Shown here piece after piece: positions 51,176 through 61,457 of a stretch of DNA of 64,000 nt; the stretch's first letter is position 1, and each line of letters begins with the position of its first letter. The position numbers and the translations under genes were made by a program. The notes below the pieces were generated by a model. That model made no database searches, was not told the DNA's origin, and saw only the letters and a list, made by a program, of their open reading frames with translations. Location of the stretch: assembly GCA_015654595.1 (NCBI GenBank), contig JAATGQ010000001.1:1-64000 (forward strand), given 5' to 3'. The DNA is from Chitinophagales bacterium. GTDB lineage: Bacteria > Bacteroidota > Bacteroidia > Chitinophagales > Chitinophagaceae.

Positions 51176-53563
51176 TTAATCAGCCTTCAACGCCTTCATC
51201 GGATTCGCCATCGCCGCCTTCAAAGCCTGGAAGGAAACCGTCAACAAGGTAATAAGCAGCGCCCCTGTTCCCGCGATAACAAATACCCACCAGTATATCG
51301 GCGTCCGGTATGCATAAGAAGCAAGCCAGCCGTTCATCGCCCACCAGGCAAGCGGGAAAGCGATCAGACAGGACAAAGCCACCAACTGCAGAAACTCACG
51401 GGAAAGCAAACCCGCAAGACCATGTACAGAAGCGCCCAGCACCTTCCGTATCCCCAGCTCCTTTGTCCGTTGCTCTGCCGTATAAGCTGCCAGACCAAAA
51501 AGACCGAGACAGGATATCAGTATCGCAAGCCCCGCAAACACGCCGGCAAGTCTGCCGATACGCGTCTCTTCGTCAAAAAGCTGATTAAAACTCTGATCAG
51601 CAAATTTTACTTCGACAGGAAAACCGGGATTATCCGATTTGATAACAGCCGTAATTTTTCCGATAGCATCCGATGCCGATACGCCCGCCTTTAACCGCAT
51701 ATCAATAGCATGACAATATTGTTGAAACCTGGGTCTGCAGGTCATGATCAGCGGCGCAGGCTTGCCATACATATCATTAAAAACGAAGTTGCGGACGACG
51801 CCGACAATAGTCACCGGAATATGGTTCACCCCGTCAAAAGTGACGATGCGGCTGCCAGGCTTCCCGGCCTTGCCCATCAGCTTGGCCATGCTCTCATTGA
51901 TAAGCATCGAGTTACTGTCATCAGCAGCCTTTGGATAAAGATCCCGTCCCGCTATTATCTTCAAACCCATTGTCGAAACATATCCCGGCGAGATCAGTTC
52001 CTGGTTGATATATTCTTTGCTATTCAGATCATCGCCTTCCCAGGTAAGATGCTGGTTATCCGTTCCGCTCCAACAGGATAGCGGGGCGCTAAAACTAAGT
52101 GCGACATTATCCACTACGCCCGTAGCCAGCAGATGATCCCGGATGAGGTCATAATGCTCGGCCATCTTGCCCTGGACATCAAGATAGAGAAGGTTCTGCC
52201 GCTGGAGCCCCAGTTCCCGATCCTTGATATGCCTGATCTGCTGCGCGATGATAATGGTGCAGATGATCAGCGCTATCGAAACAACAAACTGCGCCGTGAC
52301 CAATCCTTTGCGGATAAAACCCGCGCCGCCCTTCATCCGGATCTTTAACCCCTTCAACACCATGATCGGGTTAAAGGAAGAAAGATAAAAGGCCGGATAG
52401 CTTCCCGATAACAAACCACAGCCAATGCCAATCACCAGCAGGCCGGTGAGATGAACCGGCGAAAAAGGATGAAAAACTAGCTCCTTCCCCACCAGCATAT
52501 TAAAGGACGGTAAAGCCAGGTACACCAGCAACACCGCCAACAGGACTGACAAAAAAGAAAGCGTCATCGATTCGGAAATGAAACGCCCGACAAGCGACCA
52601 TCTCAATGCGCCAAGCGTCTTACGAACACCTACCTCTCTTGCCCGTAGTCCTGCCCGGGCCGTAGCCAGATTCATAAAGTTGATACACGCGATCAGCAGA
52701 ATGATCGAAGCGATAAGACTGAAAAGCCGGACGAATTTCACCGCCCCGCCATCTTCCTTGCCATTTGTAAAATTATTATAGAGATGCCAGTCCTTCATCG
52801 GCCACAGATACATATTGACCTTGGCATACGCTATATCCTTTGGCCGGGTAAGATCCGTGAGCTTACTGGCGATAACATCGGGGTTCGCGCCTGGCTCCAA
52901 CTCAAGAATGACTGGCCTTCCATAGCTGCCCCAGGTCTTCAGCCAGCCCTGTTGATCTATGTGATCGTCAAAGGACGCCAGCCAATTGAACCGCAGCGTC
53001 TCATTGGTTGGGAAATCCGGAACGACACCCGTAACCGTATAGTTGATGCTATTGTCCATGACAAGTGCTTTCCCCATAGGATCAACGTCGCCAAAGAATT
53101 TCCTGGCCGTAGACTGGGTAAGCACGATAGAATGTTTACCCCGCATACAGCCAATAGGATTGCCTTTCAGAAAAGGGATCTTCAGCAACTGAAAATAGTT
53201 GGAGTCCGCATAAACGCCATCCTCATAAAGCAGCTTATCGCCGGCTTTGAAAAGCGCCCGATCGCCATTGGTTATCCTGACGGCATAACGGATACCCGGA
53301 ATAGTCTTGATCGCTTCAGGCGCCAGCGGCCCAGGGACACTACCCATACTGCTGATCTGGCCATCGTAGGGAATATTCATACGAATCTTATAGATCAACC
53401 CGCGGTCAGCTGTCTGACTGTCCCAGGTGACCTCGTCCTCCACCCACAGGAACACAAGAGCTGCACAAGCGATGCCCAATGCCAGGCCGGCAACATTCAA
53501 AAGACTAAACGTCGGTTTATTTCGCAGACTGCGAAATATAGTGAGGATATAGTTCTTAAGCAT
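51176..53563 (-). CDS. FtsX/MacB-like ABC transporter permease
   Basis: This is about 795 aa from MLKNYILTIFRSLRNKPTFS at 53563; a longer frame reaches 53596. It has two MacB periplasmic domains and eight membrane segments in two FtsX modules (TARAGLRAREVGVRKTLGAL, YTAEQRTKELGIRKVLGASV). Bacteroidota carry many such permeases without an adjacent ATPase. The substrate is unknown, often antibiotics or lipoproteins in relatives. Confidence 0.92.
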   Translation of the reverse strand: MLKNYILTIFRSLRNKPTFSLLNVAGLALGIACAALVFLWVEDEVTWDSQTADRGLIYKIRMNIPYDGQISSMGSVPGPLAPEAIKTIPGIRYAVRITNGDRALFKAGDKLLYEDGVYADSNYFQLLKIPFLKGNPIGCMRGKHSIVLTQSTARKFFGDVDPMGKALVMDNSINYTVTGVVPDFPTNETLRFNWLASFDDHIDQQGWLKTWGSYGRPVILELEPGANPDVIASKLTDLTRPKDIAYAKVNMYLWPMKDWHLYNNFTNGKEDGGAVKFVRLFSLIASIILLIACINFMNLATARAGLRAREVGVRKTLGALRWSLVGRFISESMTLSFLSVLLAVLLVYLALPSFNMLVGKELVFHPFSPVHLTGLLVIGIGCGLLSGSYPAFYLSSFNPIMVLKGLKIRMKGGAGFIRKGLVTAQFVVSIALIICTIIIAQQIRHIKDRELGLQRQNLLYLDVQGKMAEHYDLIRDHLLATGVVDNVALSFSAPLSCWSGTDNQHLTWEGDDLNSKEYINQELISPGYVSTMGLKIIAGRDLYPKAADDSNSMLINESMAKLMGKAGKPGSRIVTFDGVNHIPVTIVGVVRNFVFNDMYGKPAPLIMTCRPRFQQYCHAIDMRLKAGVSASDAIGKITAVIKSDNPGFPVEVKFADQSFNQLFDEETRIGRLAGVFAGLAILISCLGLFGLAAYTAEQRTKELGIRKVLGASVHGLAGLLSREFLQLVALSCLIAFPLAWWAMNGWLASYAYRTPIYWWVFVIAGTGALLITLLTVSFQALKAAMANPMKALKAD

Positions 53564-53789
53564 ATCCAGGCGCATCCAAGCCTGTGCCAGGATCATAACA
53601 AACTAAAAACCAAGGCATAGAAATATGCAATCCGTCTTTTGCTGTTCGGTTTCGATACTGCAGGTGTTCGTCCCTGAACCCTCCGCAGGTAGCCCGCGTC
53701 CCTGAAACAAACCCAGCAGATTTTGTTATTTTTTACCGGGCCACCCCAATTTCAGTTAACATTGCAGACAATAAACGTTCAGGACATAA

Positions 53790-55769
53790 GTGATTGAATC
53801 AACTCTCTTTCAGGGTGGCGGAGAAATGGGTCGCCGGATACGCGAATACGACTGGGCATCCACTGCCGTAGGTCCGATCCGGGACTGGCCCACCAGCCTC
53901 GTCAACGCCCTAAACATCGTCCTTTCTTCCCGATTCCCCATGTTCATCTGGTGGGGGTCGGATCTGATCCAGTTTTATAACGACGCCTACCGCCCCAGCC
54001 TGGGCAACACCGGTAAGCATCCTGCCGCACTGGGGCAGCGCGGCGAAGAGTGCTGGCCGGAGATATGGCCCGTCATATACCCGTTGATCCAGCAGGTCAT
54101 CAACGGCGAAGGCGCCACCTGGAGCGAAGACCAGTTGATTCCTATCTATCGCAACGGCCGGCTGGAAGATGTCTATTGGACCTTTAGCTATAGCCCCATC
54201 ATAGACGAAAAAGGTGCCATACGCGGCGTATTGGTGGTCTGTAGCGAGAATACGGAAAAAGTACTCGCCTTTCATCAGCTCAAGGAAAGCGAAGACCTTC
54301 TCAGTTTTGCGATTGAAGCCGCCGAACTGGGTACCTGGGACTACAATCCAGGTACCGGAAAATTCAGCGGAAACGCCCGGGTAAAAAACTGGTTTGGCCT
54401 TGCAGTCGATGAGCAGATCGATCTCGAAAATGCACTGACAGCCATTACCCCAAAGGACCGGACCCGCGTTTCTGTAGCTATACAGCAGGCGCTGCAATAT
54501 CAATCGGGCGGATTCTACGATATCCGCTACTCCATCGTCAATAAGCTGGACGGTAAAGAAAGGATCGTGCGCGCAAAAGGCCGCGCCTGGTTCAACGAGG
54601 ACCGCATTGCTTATCGATTCAATGGAACCTTGCAGGACGTCACCGAACAGGAATCGGCCGACGAGCGTTTGCGCCATGCGCAGCATACCGCCAGACTGGC
54701 CATCGAATCCGCCGACCTCGGCGTATACGAGATCGATCTTGAAACCGATGTCGTCACCTCATCCCAACGATTTAACAGCATCCTTGGCATACAACCGCCC
54801 CTCCTGCGGAAAAACCTGACCGATCTTCTTCACCCTGACTATCGGGAAGTCCAGACCCTCGCCAGCCGCGAATCGCTTATCACCGGGGTCCTCAACTACG
54901 AGGCCCGGATCATCCGGACGGACAAAGAAGACCGATGGCTGCGGATAAAAGGAGTGTATACCTTTTCGGAGGACGGCCGGCCCAAAACCCTGACCGGCAT
55001 CATCCAGGATATCACCATCGAAAAGCAGGCAGAAGAAAAACTTACGGAACTTGTTGCGATAAGAACCAACGAACTCCAGCGAAGCAACGAAGACCTGATG
55101 CAATTCGCCCACGTGATAAGCCATGACCTCAAGGAGCCCGTACGAAAGATAAAACTCTATGCCGACCGGATCAACGAGGAAATGCCCGATGCCCTGCCGC
55201 CCCGCGCCGGTCTTTACCTTGAGAAGATCCATCACTCAGCCGTCCGCATGTACTCGATGATTGACGGAGTACTGAATTATTCTTCCCTCAATGCCAGTCA
55301 CGAGCCATTCGAAACACTTGACCTCAACGAGATCGTCCGGAATGCGCAGACAGATCTGGAAGTGATCATCCACGAAAAACAGGCCCGGATCGATATCGCC
55401 GCTCTACCTTCCGTAAACGGCATCCGCGTGCTGATCCGTCAGCTTTTTTATAATCTGTTGAATAATTCTCTAAAATTCAGTCAGGCCAATGTATCGCCAG
55501 TAATCAAAATCTACGCGGAGGATACAACGCAGCATGCCGGCGCAGTCAATATTGTGATTGCCGACAATGGCATCGGCTTTGACCCCGCCTATCAGACAAA
55601 GATATTCGAATCATTTACAAGACTGAATTCCAAGGATCGATATGAAGGAACCGGGCTTGGTCTTTCTCTATGCAAAAAGATTATCCATCGTCATGGCGGA
55701 CAGATCCATGCGACCAGCAACCCCGGACAGGGAGCCACTATACATTTCTCGCTTCCGCTGGCTACGTGA
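53790..55769 (+). CDS. Cytoplasmic PAS-domain sensor histidine kinase
   Basis: This 659-aa protein starts at GTG 53790. It has three PAS-type domains (residues about 20-155; 170-290; 300-415) including WTFSYSPIIDEKGAIRGVLV and ARIIRTDKEDRWLRIKG. It then has a HisKA domain with FAHVISHDLKEPVRKIKLYA and an HATPase domain with LFYNLLNNSLKFSQ, DNGIGFDPAYQTKIFESFTR and GTGLGLSLCKKI. It has no membrane segment or signal, so it senses an internal cue. No response regulator is adjacent. Confidence 0.92.
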   Translation: MIESTLFQGGGEMGRRIREYDWASTAVGPIRDWPTSLVNALNIVLSSRFPMFIWWGSDLIQFYNDAYRPSLGNTGKHPAALGQRGEECWPEIWPVIYPLIQQVINGEGATWSEDQLIPIYRNGRLEDVYWTFSYSPIIDEKGAIRGVLVVCSENTEKVLAFHQLKESEDLLSFAIEAAELGTWDYNPGTGKFSGNARVKNWFGLAVDEQIDLENALTAITPKDRTRVSVAIQQALQYQSGGFYDIRYSIVNKLDGKERIVRAKGRAWFNEDRIAYRFNGTLQDVTEQESADERLRHAQHTARLAIESADLGVYEIDLETDVVTSSQRFNSILGIQPPLLRKNLTDLLHPDYREVQTLASRESLITGVLNYEARIIRTDKEDRWLRIKGVYTFSEDGRPKTLTGIIQDITIEKQAEEKLTELVAIRTNELQRSNEDLMQFAHVISHDLKEPVRKIKLYADRINEEMPDALPPRAGLYLEKIHHSAVRMYSMIDGVLNYSSLNASHEPFETLDLNEIVRNAQTDLEVIIHEKQARIDIAALPSVNGIRVLIRQLFYNLLNNSLKFSQANVSPVIKIYAEDTTQHAGAVNIVIADNGIGFDPAYQTKIFESFTRLNSKDRYEGTGLGLSLCKKIIHRHGGQIHATSNPGQGATIHFSLPLAT

Positions 55770-55796
55770 AAGGATAGTATACTATCAGCGCCCACC

Positions 55797-58340
55797 TCAA
55801 TAATCAAATTTTATCTGAAACCTAACCCCATACTGCGGAATATTCGGGTGATTCAAATATGTAAACCGCTCGATAAAATCTACCCGCAGCAATTTAAAGA
55901 TATTCCCGATCCCAAACCCAGCCTCGGCATAAGGCTGACTTCCCAGCGCAAATGTACTCATCTGCCCATCGATCAACGGGAACCGCATCAACCCCGCATT
56001 CTTCGACGGGTCATTCTCTGACCGAAGGCCGCCATACAACACCTTTACAGTCAGGATCTCCCGCCATTTCAATTTTTTCAGCACAGGGATCTTGTTGAAT
56101 AAAAATCCATTAAAATGATGCTCGATATCAGCCCCGACATAATGATCACTCACAAACTCGAGGAAGTTAATCAGGTTATAAGAGTCCGGCATATAGATAT
56201 ACGTCTGATTCGCCGGAAGGATCTGCAACAAAGGAAAAGGCAGCTTCCCGATCACATAAGAACCGGATAAGGTCAGATCAGTGTACCCAAACGTCGAAAG
56301 ATAAAACCGTTTGAATACGCCGGCATTGATATTCTGATAGGTATAATTCCCGCCGAATAGCCCCTTGACACCGGCGATAAACTGAAGACTAAAGATCGGA
56401 TACTGATTCGGGAAAGGTATCCGGTAAACCCGTCCCTGGTAAAACTTCTCATGCGGAGCCCAGCGGATCTGCGCCGACAACTGCGTCGTGGCCAGGTTCG
56501 TCACCGTATCTATAAGCCCTTCCTTCGGCTGAAGATACTGGATTGCTCCCGCCGGCTGCTGCTCCCAGTATTTAAAGCCAAACCCATATGAAAGATGATT
56601 CGGCAGCTCCTGCATATAGTCGATCCGGAAGATATTATTATACAGATAGACGTCATTCACCCCCCGCTTGAACGAAGATAAAAAACTGTTGTCCTGCACA
56701 AACTGCAGCTCCTGTCCCGGGATCTTGACGTCATGCTGATAATTGACCTTCAGATAATGCTGCGGATAACCATAGTCCGATAATTTGTTAAAGGAATAAG
56801 CTATCCCTGCGTCATATTTCCACTTCTGATCTTTAAACCCATATGCACCATAGCCGTCTACCCAGAATCGCTTGCTGAATGACGGCGTCGTACGTCCGCC
56901 AAGACCAAGGCGTAATCCCTCGACGGGATTAAAGCTATAAAAGGTATTCACCGGACCGATCTCCACCGGTCCCGCACTCTTATACCCCGCTGCCACCAGG
57001 TTGATCAGATCTTTCGCCCGAATAAAAGGCTTTAACCGCCGAAGACTGTCGATATTCGAATATACCCGCGCCTCACCCGAAGTCAATGGCTCCTGGCGAT
57101 GCTGTTCCCAATAACTCTCCGGCATGGCCATCGCCTCGGCCGAAGGCTCCAATGGAGCCGGCTTACTAAAGACGCTGTCGCCAAAAGGCTCGCCCGTCTT
57201 CAAATGTGCATAAGACATATACTTCCTGCCGTGTATACCCTTACTCTTTGAAGAGATCGTAAAATCTGCCGAAGCATCACTACTGATACGATAAAAATGC
57301 CCGCTCGGCGTCTTTACAAACTCCTGGCGGATATGAAAGTTCTTGATAAAATTCAGATTGACCCGCTTACTCAGCGTCATCACCACCTTCTGAACAGCAT
57401 AGTTGCCATCCAGCGTGATGTAAAACATCCCCCGCAAGAGAAGATCGTCGGGATTCCTTGGCTGGAAGTTCAGCCGGATCAACCTTTCCCCGTTGACGAC
57501 AACAGTATCTCCTAAAAAGAACTCGTAATAAAGGGGCGCAGAACCCGACAAAGGACTCAGAAACTGGTTCGTAAACAACAGGATATTGTTATCGTAAATG
57601 TCTACATCCGCGAGTAGGGTATTTACATACGAACTCAAGCCCTTCGTATCTACCAGGTCGCCAAAATCAACCTTTTTGTCGGCCTTCACTTCGCGCTTAT
57701 GCTGTTGGGGTTTCCGTTGAAAATAATTATCGGATAGCTGCTCTTCAAGATATACCGGATAATATTTCGACGTATCCCCTGCTACAGTATCCGGATGCTC
57801 AAAAAGAAATTTATATGGCCGGAAAAGCTTTTTATCAAATCTCTTAGGGTCAACATCCCGAAGGCTGATCTCCAGCTTGTCATACTCCTCATAACTGGCA
57901 TAATCAAACGACTCCGGCCGGTTATTCTCTTTATTCGCAATCACCTTCCTGATCAACTCCACCGCAGGATTATCCTTATTCCGATATTTAGCATGCTTGT
58001 TGGTTACCACCACCTGCGTCATTTTCTCCGCATCCTGGCTCAGTGACACCGTCATCGTATCCCGCCCCGGCGCCAGATCAGCCAGCGTTTGAGAGGTATA
58101 ACCAACCATCGATACGACCAGGGTAAACTTTCCGGAACCCGCGGGGACAGGGATCGTAAACCGCCCTTCAGTATTTGTCCGGATTCCGCGATGCTCAGTC
58201 TTGTTATAAACGCTTGCATTGTTCAGCGGCTCGTGCGTAACGGCGTCGACCACCGTACCCGACAAATAATGGGTCTGAGCATCAGCAGATACACTGAAAA
58301 ATAATAGCAACAGGAAAGAAAGCCGGAAAGGTGATTTCAT
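55797..58340 (-). CDS. DUF5686 outer-membrane protein with carboxypeptidase-like repeat
   Basis: This is about 847 aa from MKSPFRLSFLLLLFFSVSAD at 58340, with a signal peptide, then a CarboxypepD_reg domain (LSGTVVDAVTHEPLNNASVY to YTSQTLADL, residues 25-105), followed by the DUF5686 region and a C-terminal beta-barrel that ends with the aromatic GVRFQIKFDY. DUF5686 proteins are large outer-membrane proteins of Bacteroidota with unclear role in glycan or TonB-like systems. Length is usual. Confidence 0.88.
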   Translation of the reverse strand: MKSPFRLSFLLLLFFSVSADAQTHYLSGTVVDAVTHEPLNNASVYNKTEHRGIRTNTEGRFTIPVPAGSGKFTLVVSMVGYTSQTLADLAPGRDTMTVSLSQDAEKMTQVVVTNKHAKYRNKDNPAVELIRKVIANKENNRPESFDYASYEEYDKLEISLRDVDPKRFDKKLFRPYKFLFEHPDTVAGDTSKYYPVYLEEQLSDNYFQRKPQQHKREVKADKKVDFGDLVDTKGLSSYVNTLLADVDIYDNNILLFTNQFLSPLSGSAPLYYEFFLGDTVVVNGERLIRLNFQPRNPDDLLLRGMFYITLDGNYAVQKVVMTLSKRVNLNFIKNFHIRQEFVKTPSGHFYRISSDASADFTISSKSKGIHGRKYMSYAHLKTGEPFGDSVFSKPAPLEPSAEAMAMPESYWEQHRQEPLTSGEARVYSNIDSLRRLKPFIRAKDLINLVAAGYKSAGPVEIGPVNTFYSFNPVEGLRLGLGGRTTPSFSKRFWVDGYGAYGFKDQKWKYDAGIAYSFNKLSDYGYPQHYLKVNYQHDVKIPGQELQFVQDNSFLSSFKRGVNDVYLYNNIFRIDYMQELPNHLSYGFGFKYWEQQPAGAIQYLQPKEGLIDTVTNLATTQLSAQIRWAPHEKFYQGRVYRIPFPNQYPIFSLQFIAGVKGLFGGNYTYQNINAGVFKRFYLSTFGYTDLTLSGSYVIGKLPFPLLQILPANQTYIYMPDSYNLINFLEFVSDHYVGADIEHHFNGFLFNKIPVLKKLKWREILTVKVLYGGLRSENDPSKNAGLMRFPLIDGQMSTFALGSQPYAEAGFGIGNIFKLLRVDFIERFTYLNHPNIPQYGVRFQIKFDY

Positions 58341-58403
58341 GCTGTACCTGCAAGATACGGGCATACCCTAACCAAGGTTGCGTTTAACGACATTTTAATA
58401 TGC

Positions 58404-59303
58404 TCACCTAAATGAAGCCCTGAATTCTAAAGGTGTATTTCCTGTTTTAGCTTTAAATAATTTATTAAGAGATTGTGAATGCTCAAAACCCAGCAGATAC
58501 GCCACTTCGCTTACTGTCAACGTACTGGTACTCAATAATAATTTTGCTCTCTCGATAACATGCTGATGAATATGCTGCTGTACAGTTAGACCAGTCAGCG
58601 ATTTTAGCATGTCTGACAACCGGCGCGGCGCAACCTGTAAATACTCTGCCACCTGTATCGGCGAAGGGATACCCTTTATCAAGGGCTGATCCGCATCAAA
58701 ACAACCTTTTAAATATTCGTTCACCCGATCAACCAGCTCTGAATGCCGTATATCCCTAACCGCATACTGCCGACGATAAAATCTTTCCCCATATACCAAC
58801 AAGGTCCGCAAATGCGCCGCCAGTACATCACGACTGCTGCCATCCCCCGGTCCGGACAATTCCTCCCTGATCGCATCAAAAATAGCGCTCACAATAGTCC
58901 TTTCCGCCCCGGATAAGAACAAGCCCTCCTTTATAGCATAAGAAAAGAATTCGTAATTCGATATCCCCCTCAACAGATCGGGATGAAAAAATAAGGAAAA
59001 GCCATTATAAGAAACGGCATCGTCAGGAATCTCTACCAACTGGCTGGGACCCACAAACGCCATACTACCCTTGCAAAAATCATAATGCCCATTGCCTTAA
59101 CGAACCTTACCGTCAAAACGATCCTTTAACGAAATTTTATAAAACCGGAGCAGCAGCTTAACCCCCACTTCCTTCGGTAAAGTCTGATCCCGATCATGAT
59201 CGATCACAGCCATCCACTCATTCCTCATGGTCGGTAAACCGAGGAATTCCATCAGTGCTGGTATCCGGTCAAACTCCATTAATGACGCCTGGCCTCTTTT
59301 CAT
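58404..59303 (-). pseudogene. AraC-family regulator interrupted by an in-frame TAA
   Basis: The first part (59303 to 59097) ends FDGKVR then TAA at 59099-59097. The same frame continues GNGHYDFCKGSMAFVGPSQL from 59096, and the C-terminus (VAPRRLSDMLKSLTGLTVQQ, VSEVAYLLGFEHSQSLNKLF, TPLEFRASFR) is intact. Paralogues at 13056 and 27381 have Tyr at the stop position (KIKYGQQSYDF, DMVYGRHNYDY). The DNA-binding half may still be made from ATG 59063. It lies behind an SDR gene. Confidence 0.87.
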
Positions 59304-59321
59304 CCAATAAAGTTACGACTT

Positions 59322-60062
59322 CTAATCCTGCACAGCAGGCCGGATAACAATATCCCCAACCTCCACATCCGAGGGCTGCTCTATTGCATATATCACCGCA
59401 CGCGCAATCGCATCGGGCGAAATAGCAATGGCCTCTGCCCGTTTGAGCATCGCTTCCTTCATAGCAGGATCTTTCATCCCGCTCGCAAGATCTGATTTGA
59501 CAAAACCCGGCGAGATACCCGTCACACGAGGCCAGCCCTTCGACTCCTGCCGCAGCACCTCGGTAATCGTCCTCACGGCATTCTTTGTCCCCGCATACAC
59601 CCCCTGCATCGGAACGATCTTGATGCCGGAGGTGGAAATGATATTGATGATATGACCTGACTGCTGCCGTTCAAAAACAGGCATAGCCGCTGCTATCCCA
59701 TACAATACTCCTTTCAGATTCACATCGATCATCTCTTCCCAGCCTTCGACATCCAACGCATCGATCCTTCCCACTTGCGCCACGCCCGCATTGTTGACCA
59801 GCACATCCAAACGCCCATACCGCGCCATCGCCAGATCAACCAAAGCCTCCAGATCTTTCCTGTTCCGTACATCCACTTCACAGAAAACAGCCTCTCCTCC
59901 TTCTGCATTGATCCGGTCTGCAATAGCCTTCAACTTGTCCGCCCTCCTGGCGCCCAAAACCAGCTTTACTCCACGCACCGCCAGTCCATAAGCGATCGCT
60001 TCTCCTATCCCTGAACTGGCGCCCGTAATCGCCGCCACTTTACCCTTTATCAGATCCTCCAT
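59322..60062 (-). CDS. Short-chain dehydrogenase/reductase
   Basis: This 246-aa protein starts MEDLIKGKVAAITGASSGIG, with NNAGVAQVGRIDALDV, Ser in INIISTSGIKIVP and the YAGTKNAVRTITEVL active site. The end DVEVGDIVIRPAVQD is typical of YdfG/NADP-dependent SDRs. It lies 18 bases upstream of the broken AraC gene, same strand, so a pair of enzyme and regulator. Confidence 0.9.
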   Translation of the reverse strand: MEDLIKGKVAAITGASSGIGEAIAYGLAVRGVKLVLGARRADKLKAIADRINAEGGEAVFCEVDVRNRKDLEALVDLAMARYGRLDVLVNNAGVAQVGRIDALDVEGWEEMIDVNLKGVLYGIAAAMPVFERQQSGHIINIISTSGIKIVPMQGVYAGTKNAVRTITEVLRQESKGWPRVTGISPGFVKSDLASGMKDPAMKEAMLKRAEAIAISPDAIARAVIYAIEQPSDVEVGDIVIRPAVQD

Positions 60063-60158
60063 TGTTATATTCGTTTAGACTACAAATTTCGGCCGCCGAA
60101 AGCCGCCGCTTGTAGCCGATTTAGTATATCTTGTAACCACAATTACCAAACTACACTT

Positions 60159-61457
60159 ATGCACCCGCTAAAAGCCCCTCTCCTCGCCCTGCTGCTGATA
60201 ACCACCCTATCCGGCTTCGCCCAGCAACGTGTTTTTACGGAAGACATCGACCGGTTCTGGATCGCTTACGACAGCGCAGGAACGACTACCGACAGCATAA
60301 AACAGGTAGACATTATCCAATCCCTCTACCTCGATAAAGCCACCCCTGGCCTAAAAGCATTTGCAAAAGCAAGAAATTACAACGCACCGCTATACGTCAA
60401 ACTCATCCGCCACTACCCGCGCTTCTGGGCCTCCATCCGGCCAAATACGCTGCAGGTCAAATCGCAGACAGAAAAGATCGAAAAAGCCATCGATCAGTTA
60501 AAAACGCTCTATCCCTCACTAAAGGATTCTAAAATGTATTTTACGATCGGTGGACTGCGCTCCGGAGGTACAACCACCGACCACATGGTCCTGATAGGCG
60601 CAGAAATAGCCACAGGCAACCCGACCACCGACGTCTCTGAATTCTCCAGTAAATGGCTGGCCGGCGTATTTGCCGCCGCAACACCTGATAACCTGGTACA
60701 ACTCAACATACACGAATACGTCCATACGCAACAACATGGAGAAAGTGAAAACTTACTGGCACAGACTATAAAAGAAGGCTCCTGTGACTTTATCTCGGAA
60801 CTCGCCACTAAACAACCTTTGCATTCTCCCTACCAGGCCTACGGCAAGGAACATCGCGACGAACTAAAAGAGGCATTCAAACAAGACATGTTCACCACCG
60901 CAATGTCACGCTGGCTCTACCAGGGTAACGATGCCAAACCGGTGGCAGACCTCGGCTATTTCATCGGCTACGACATCTGCCAGTTTTATTATAAACACGC
61001 TTCCAATAAAACACAGGCCATAAAGGATATCATTGAACTCAATTACAGCGACACCACCGCCGTAGAAACCTTCCTCCAACACTCCGGCTACTATAAGGAA
61101 CCAATCGATAAACAAGCCCTGGTGCAAGCGGCGGCCCTACGTCAACCTAGGCTGACAAGCGTACTCCCCATCCACGAAGGCGATAGCGCCATCTCAGCAG
61201 ATACAAAAGAACTGACCTTCGTCTTCTCAAACCCAATGGGAAACAATTATTCCATCAACTACGGCCCCAAAGGCAAGACCGCTTATCCGATTACCACCGT
61301 CCGCCCTTCCGCAACGGATAAAACACAGACTATCGCCGTTGTAGCCCTCGAACCCAACCACGAATACCAGTTCGTGATCAGCAACCGGAGCTTTTCCTCG
61401 GCCGAAGGCTATCCACTGGACCACGACTATCTGATCCAGTTTAAAACCAAACCGTAA
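60159..61457 (+). CDS. Exported zinc metallopeptidase-like protein with C-terminal Ig-like domain
   Basis: This 432-aa protein has a signal peptide (MHPLKAPLLALLLITTLSGF, AQ). The central part carries NIHEYVHTQQHGE, an HExxH zinc motif, and a downstream KEGSCDFISEL with Glu as third ligand, as in DUF2268-type peptidases. The C-terminal about 100 residues (LTFVFSNPMGNNYSINYGPK, NHEYQFVISNRSFSSAEGYP) look like a Big_5-type Ig domain. It is probably periplasmic or surface bound. Confidence 0.75.
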   Translation: MHPLKAPLLALLLITTLSGFAQQRVFTEDIDRFWIAYDSAGTTTDSIKQVDIIQSLYLDKATPGLKAFAKARNYNAPLYVKLIRHYPRFWASIRPNTLQVKSQTEKIEKAIDQLKTLYPSLKDSKMYFTIGGLRSGGTTTDHMVLIGAEIATGNPTTDVSEFSSKWLAGVFAAATPDNLVQLNIHEYVHTQQHGESENLLAQTIKEGSCDFISELATKQPLHSPYQAYGKEHRDELKEAFKQDMFTTAMSRWLYQGNDAKPVADLGYFIGYDICQFYYKHASNKTQAIKDIIELNYSDTTAVETFLQHSGYYKEPIDKQALVQAAALRQPRLTSVLPIHEGDSAISADTKELTFVFSNPMGNNYSINYGPKGKTAYPITTVRPSATDKTQTIAVVALEPNHEYQFVISNRSFSSAEGYPLDHDYLIQFKTKP

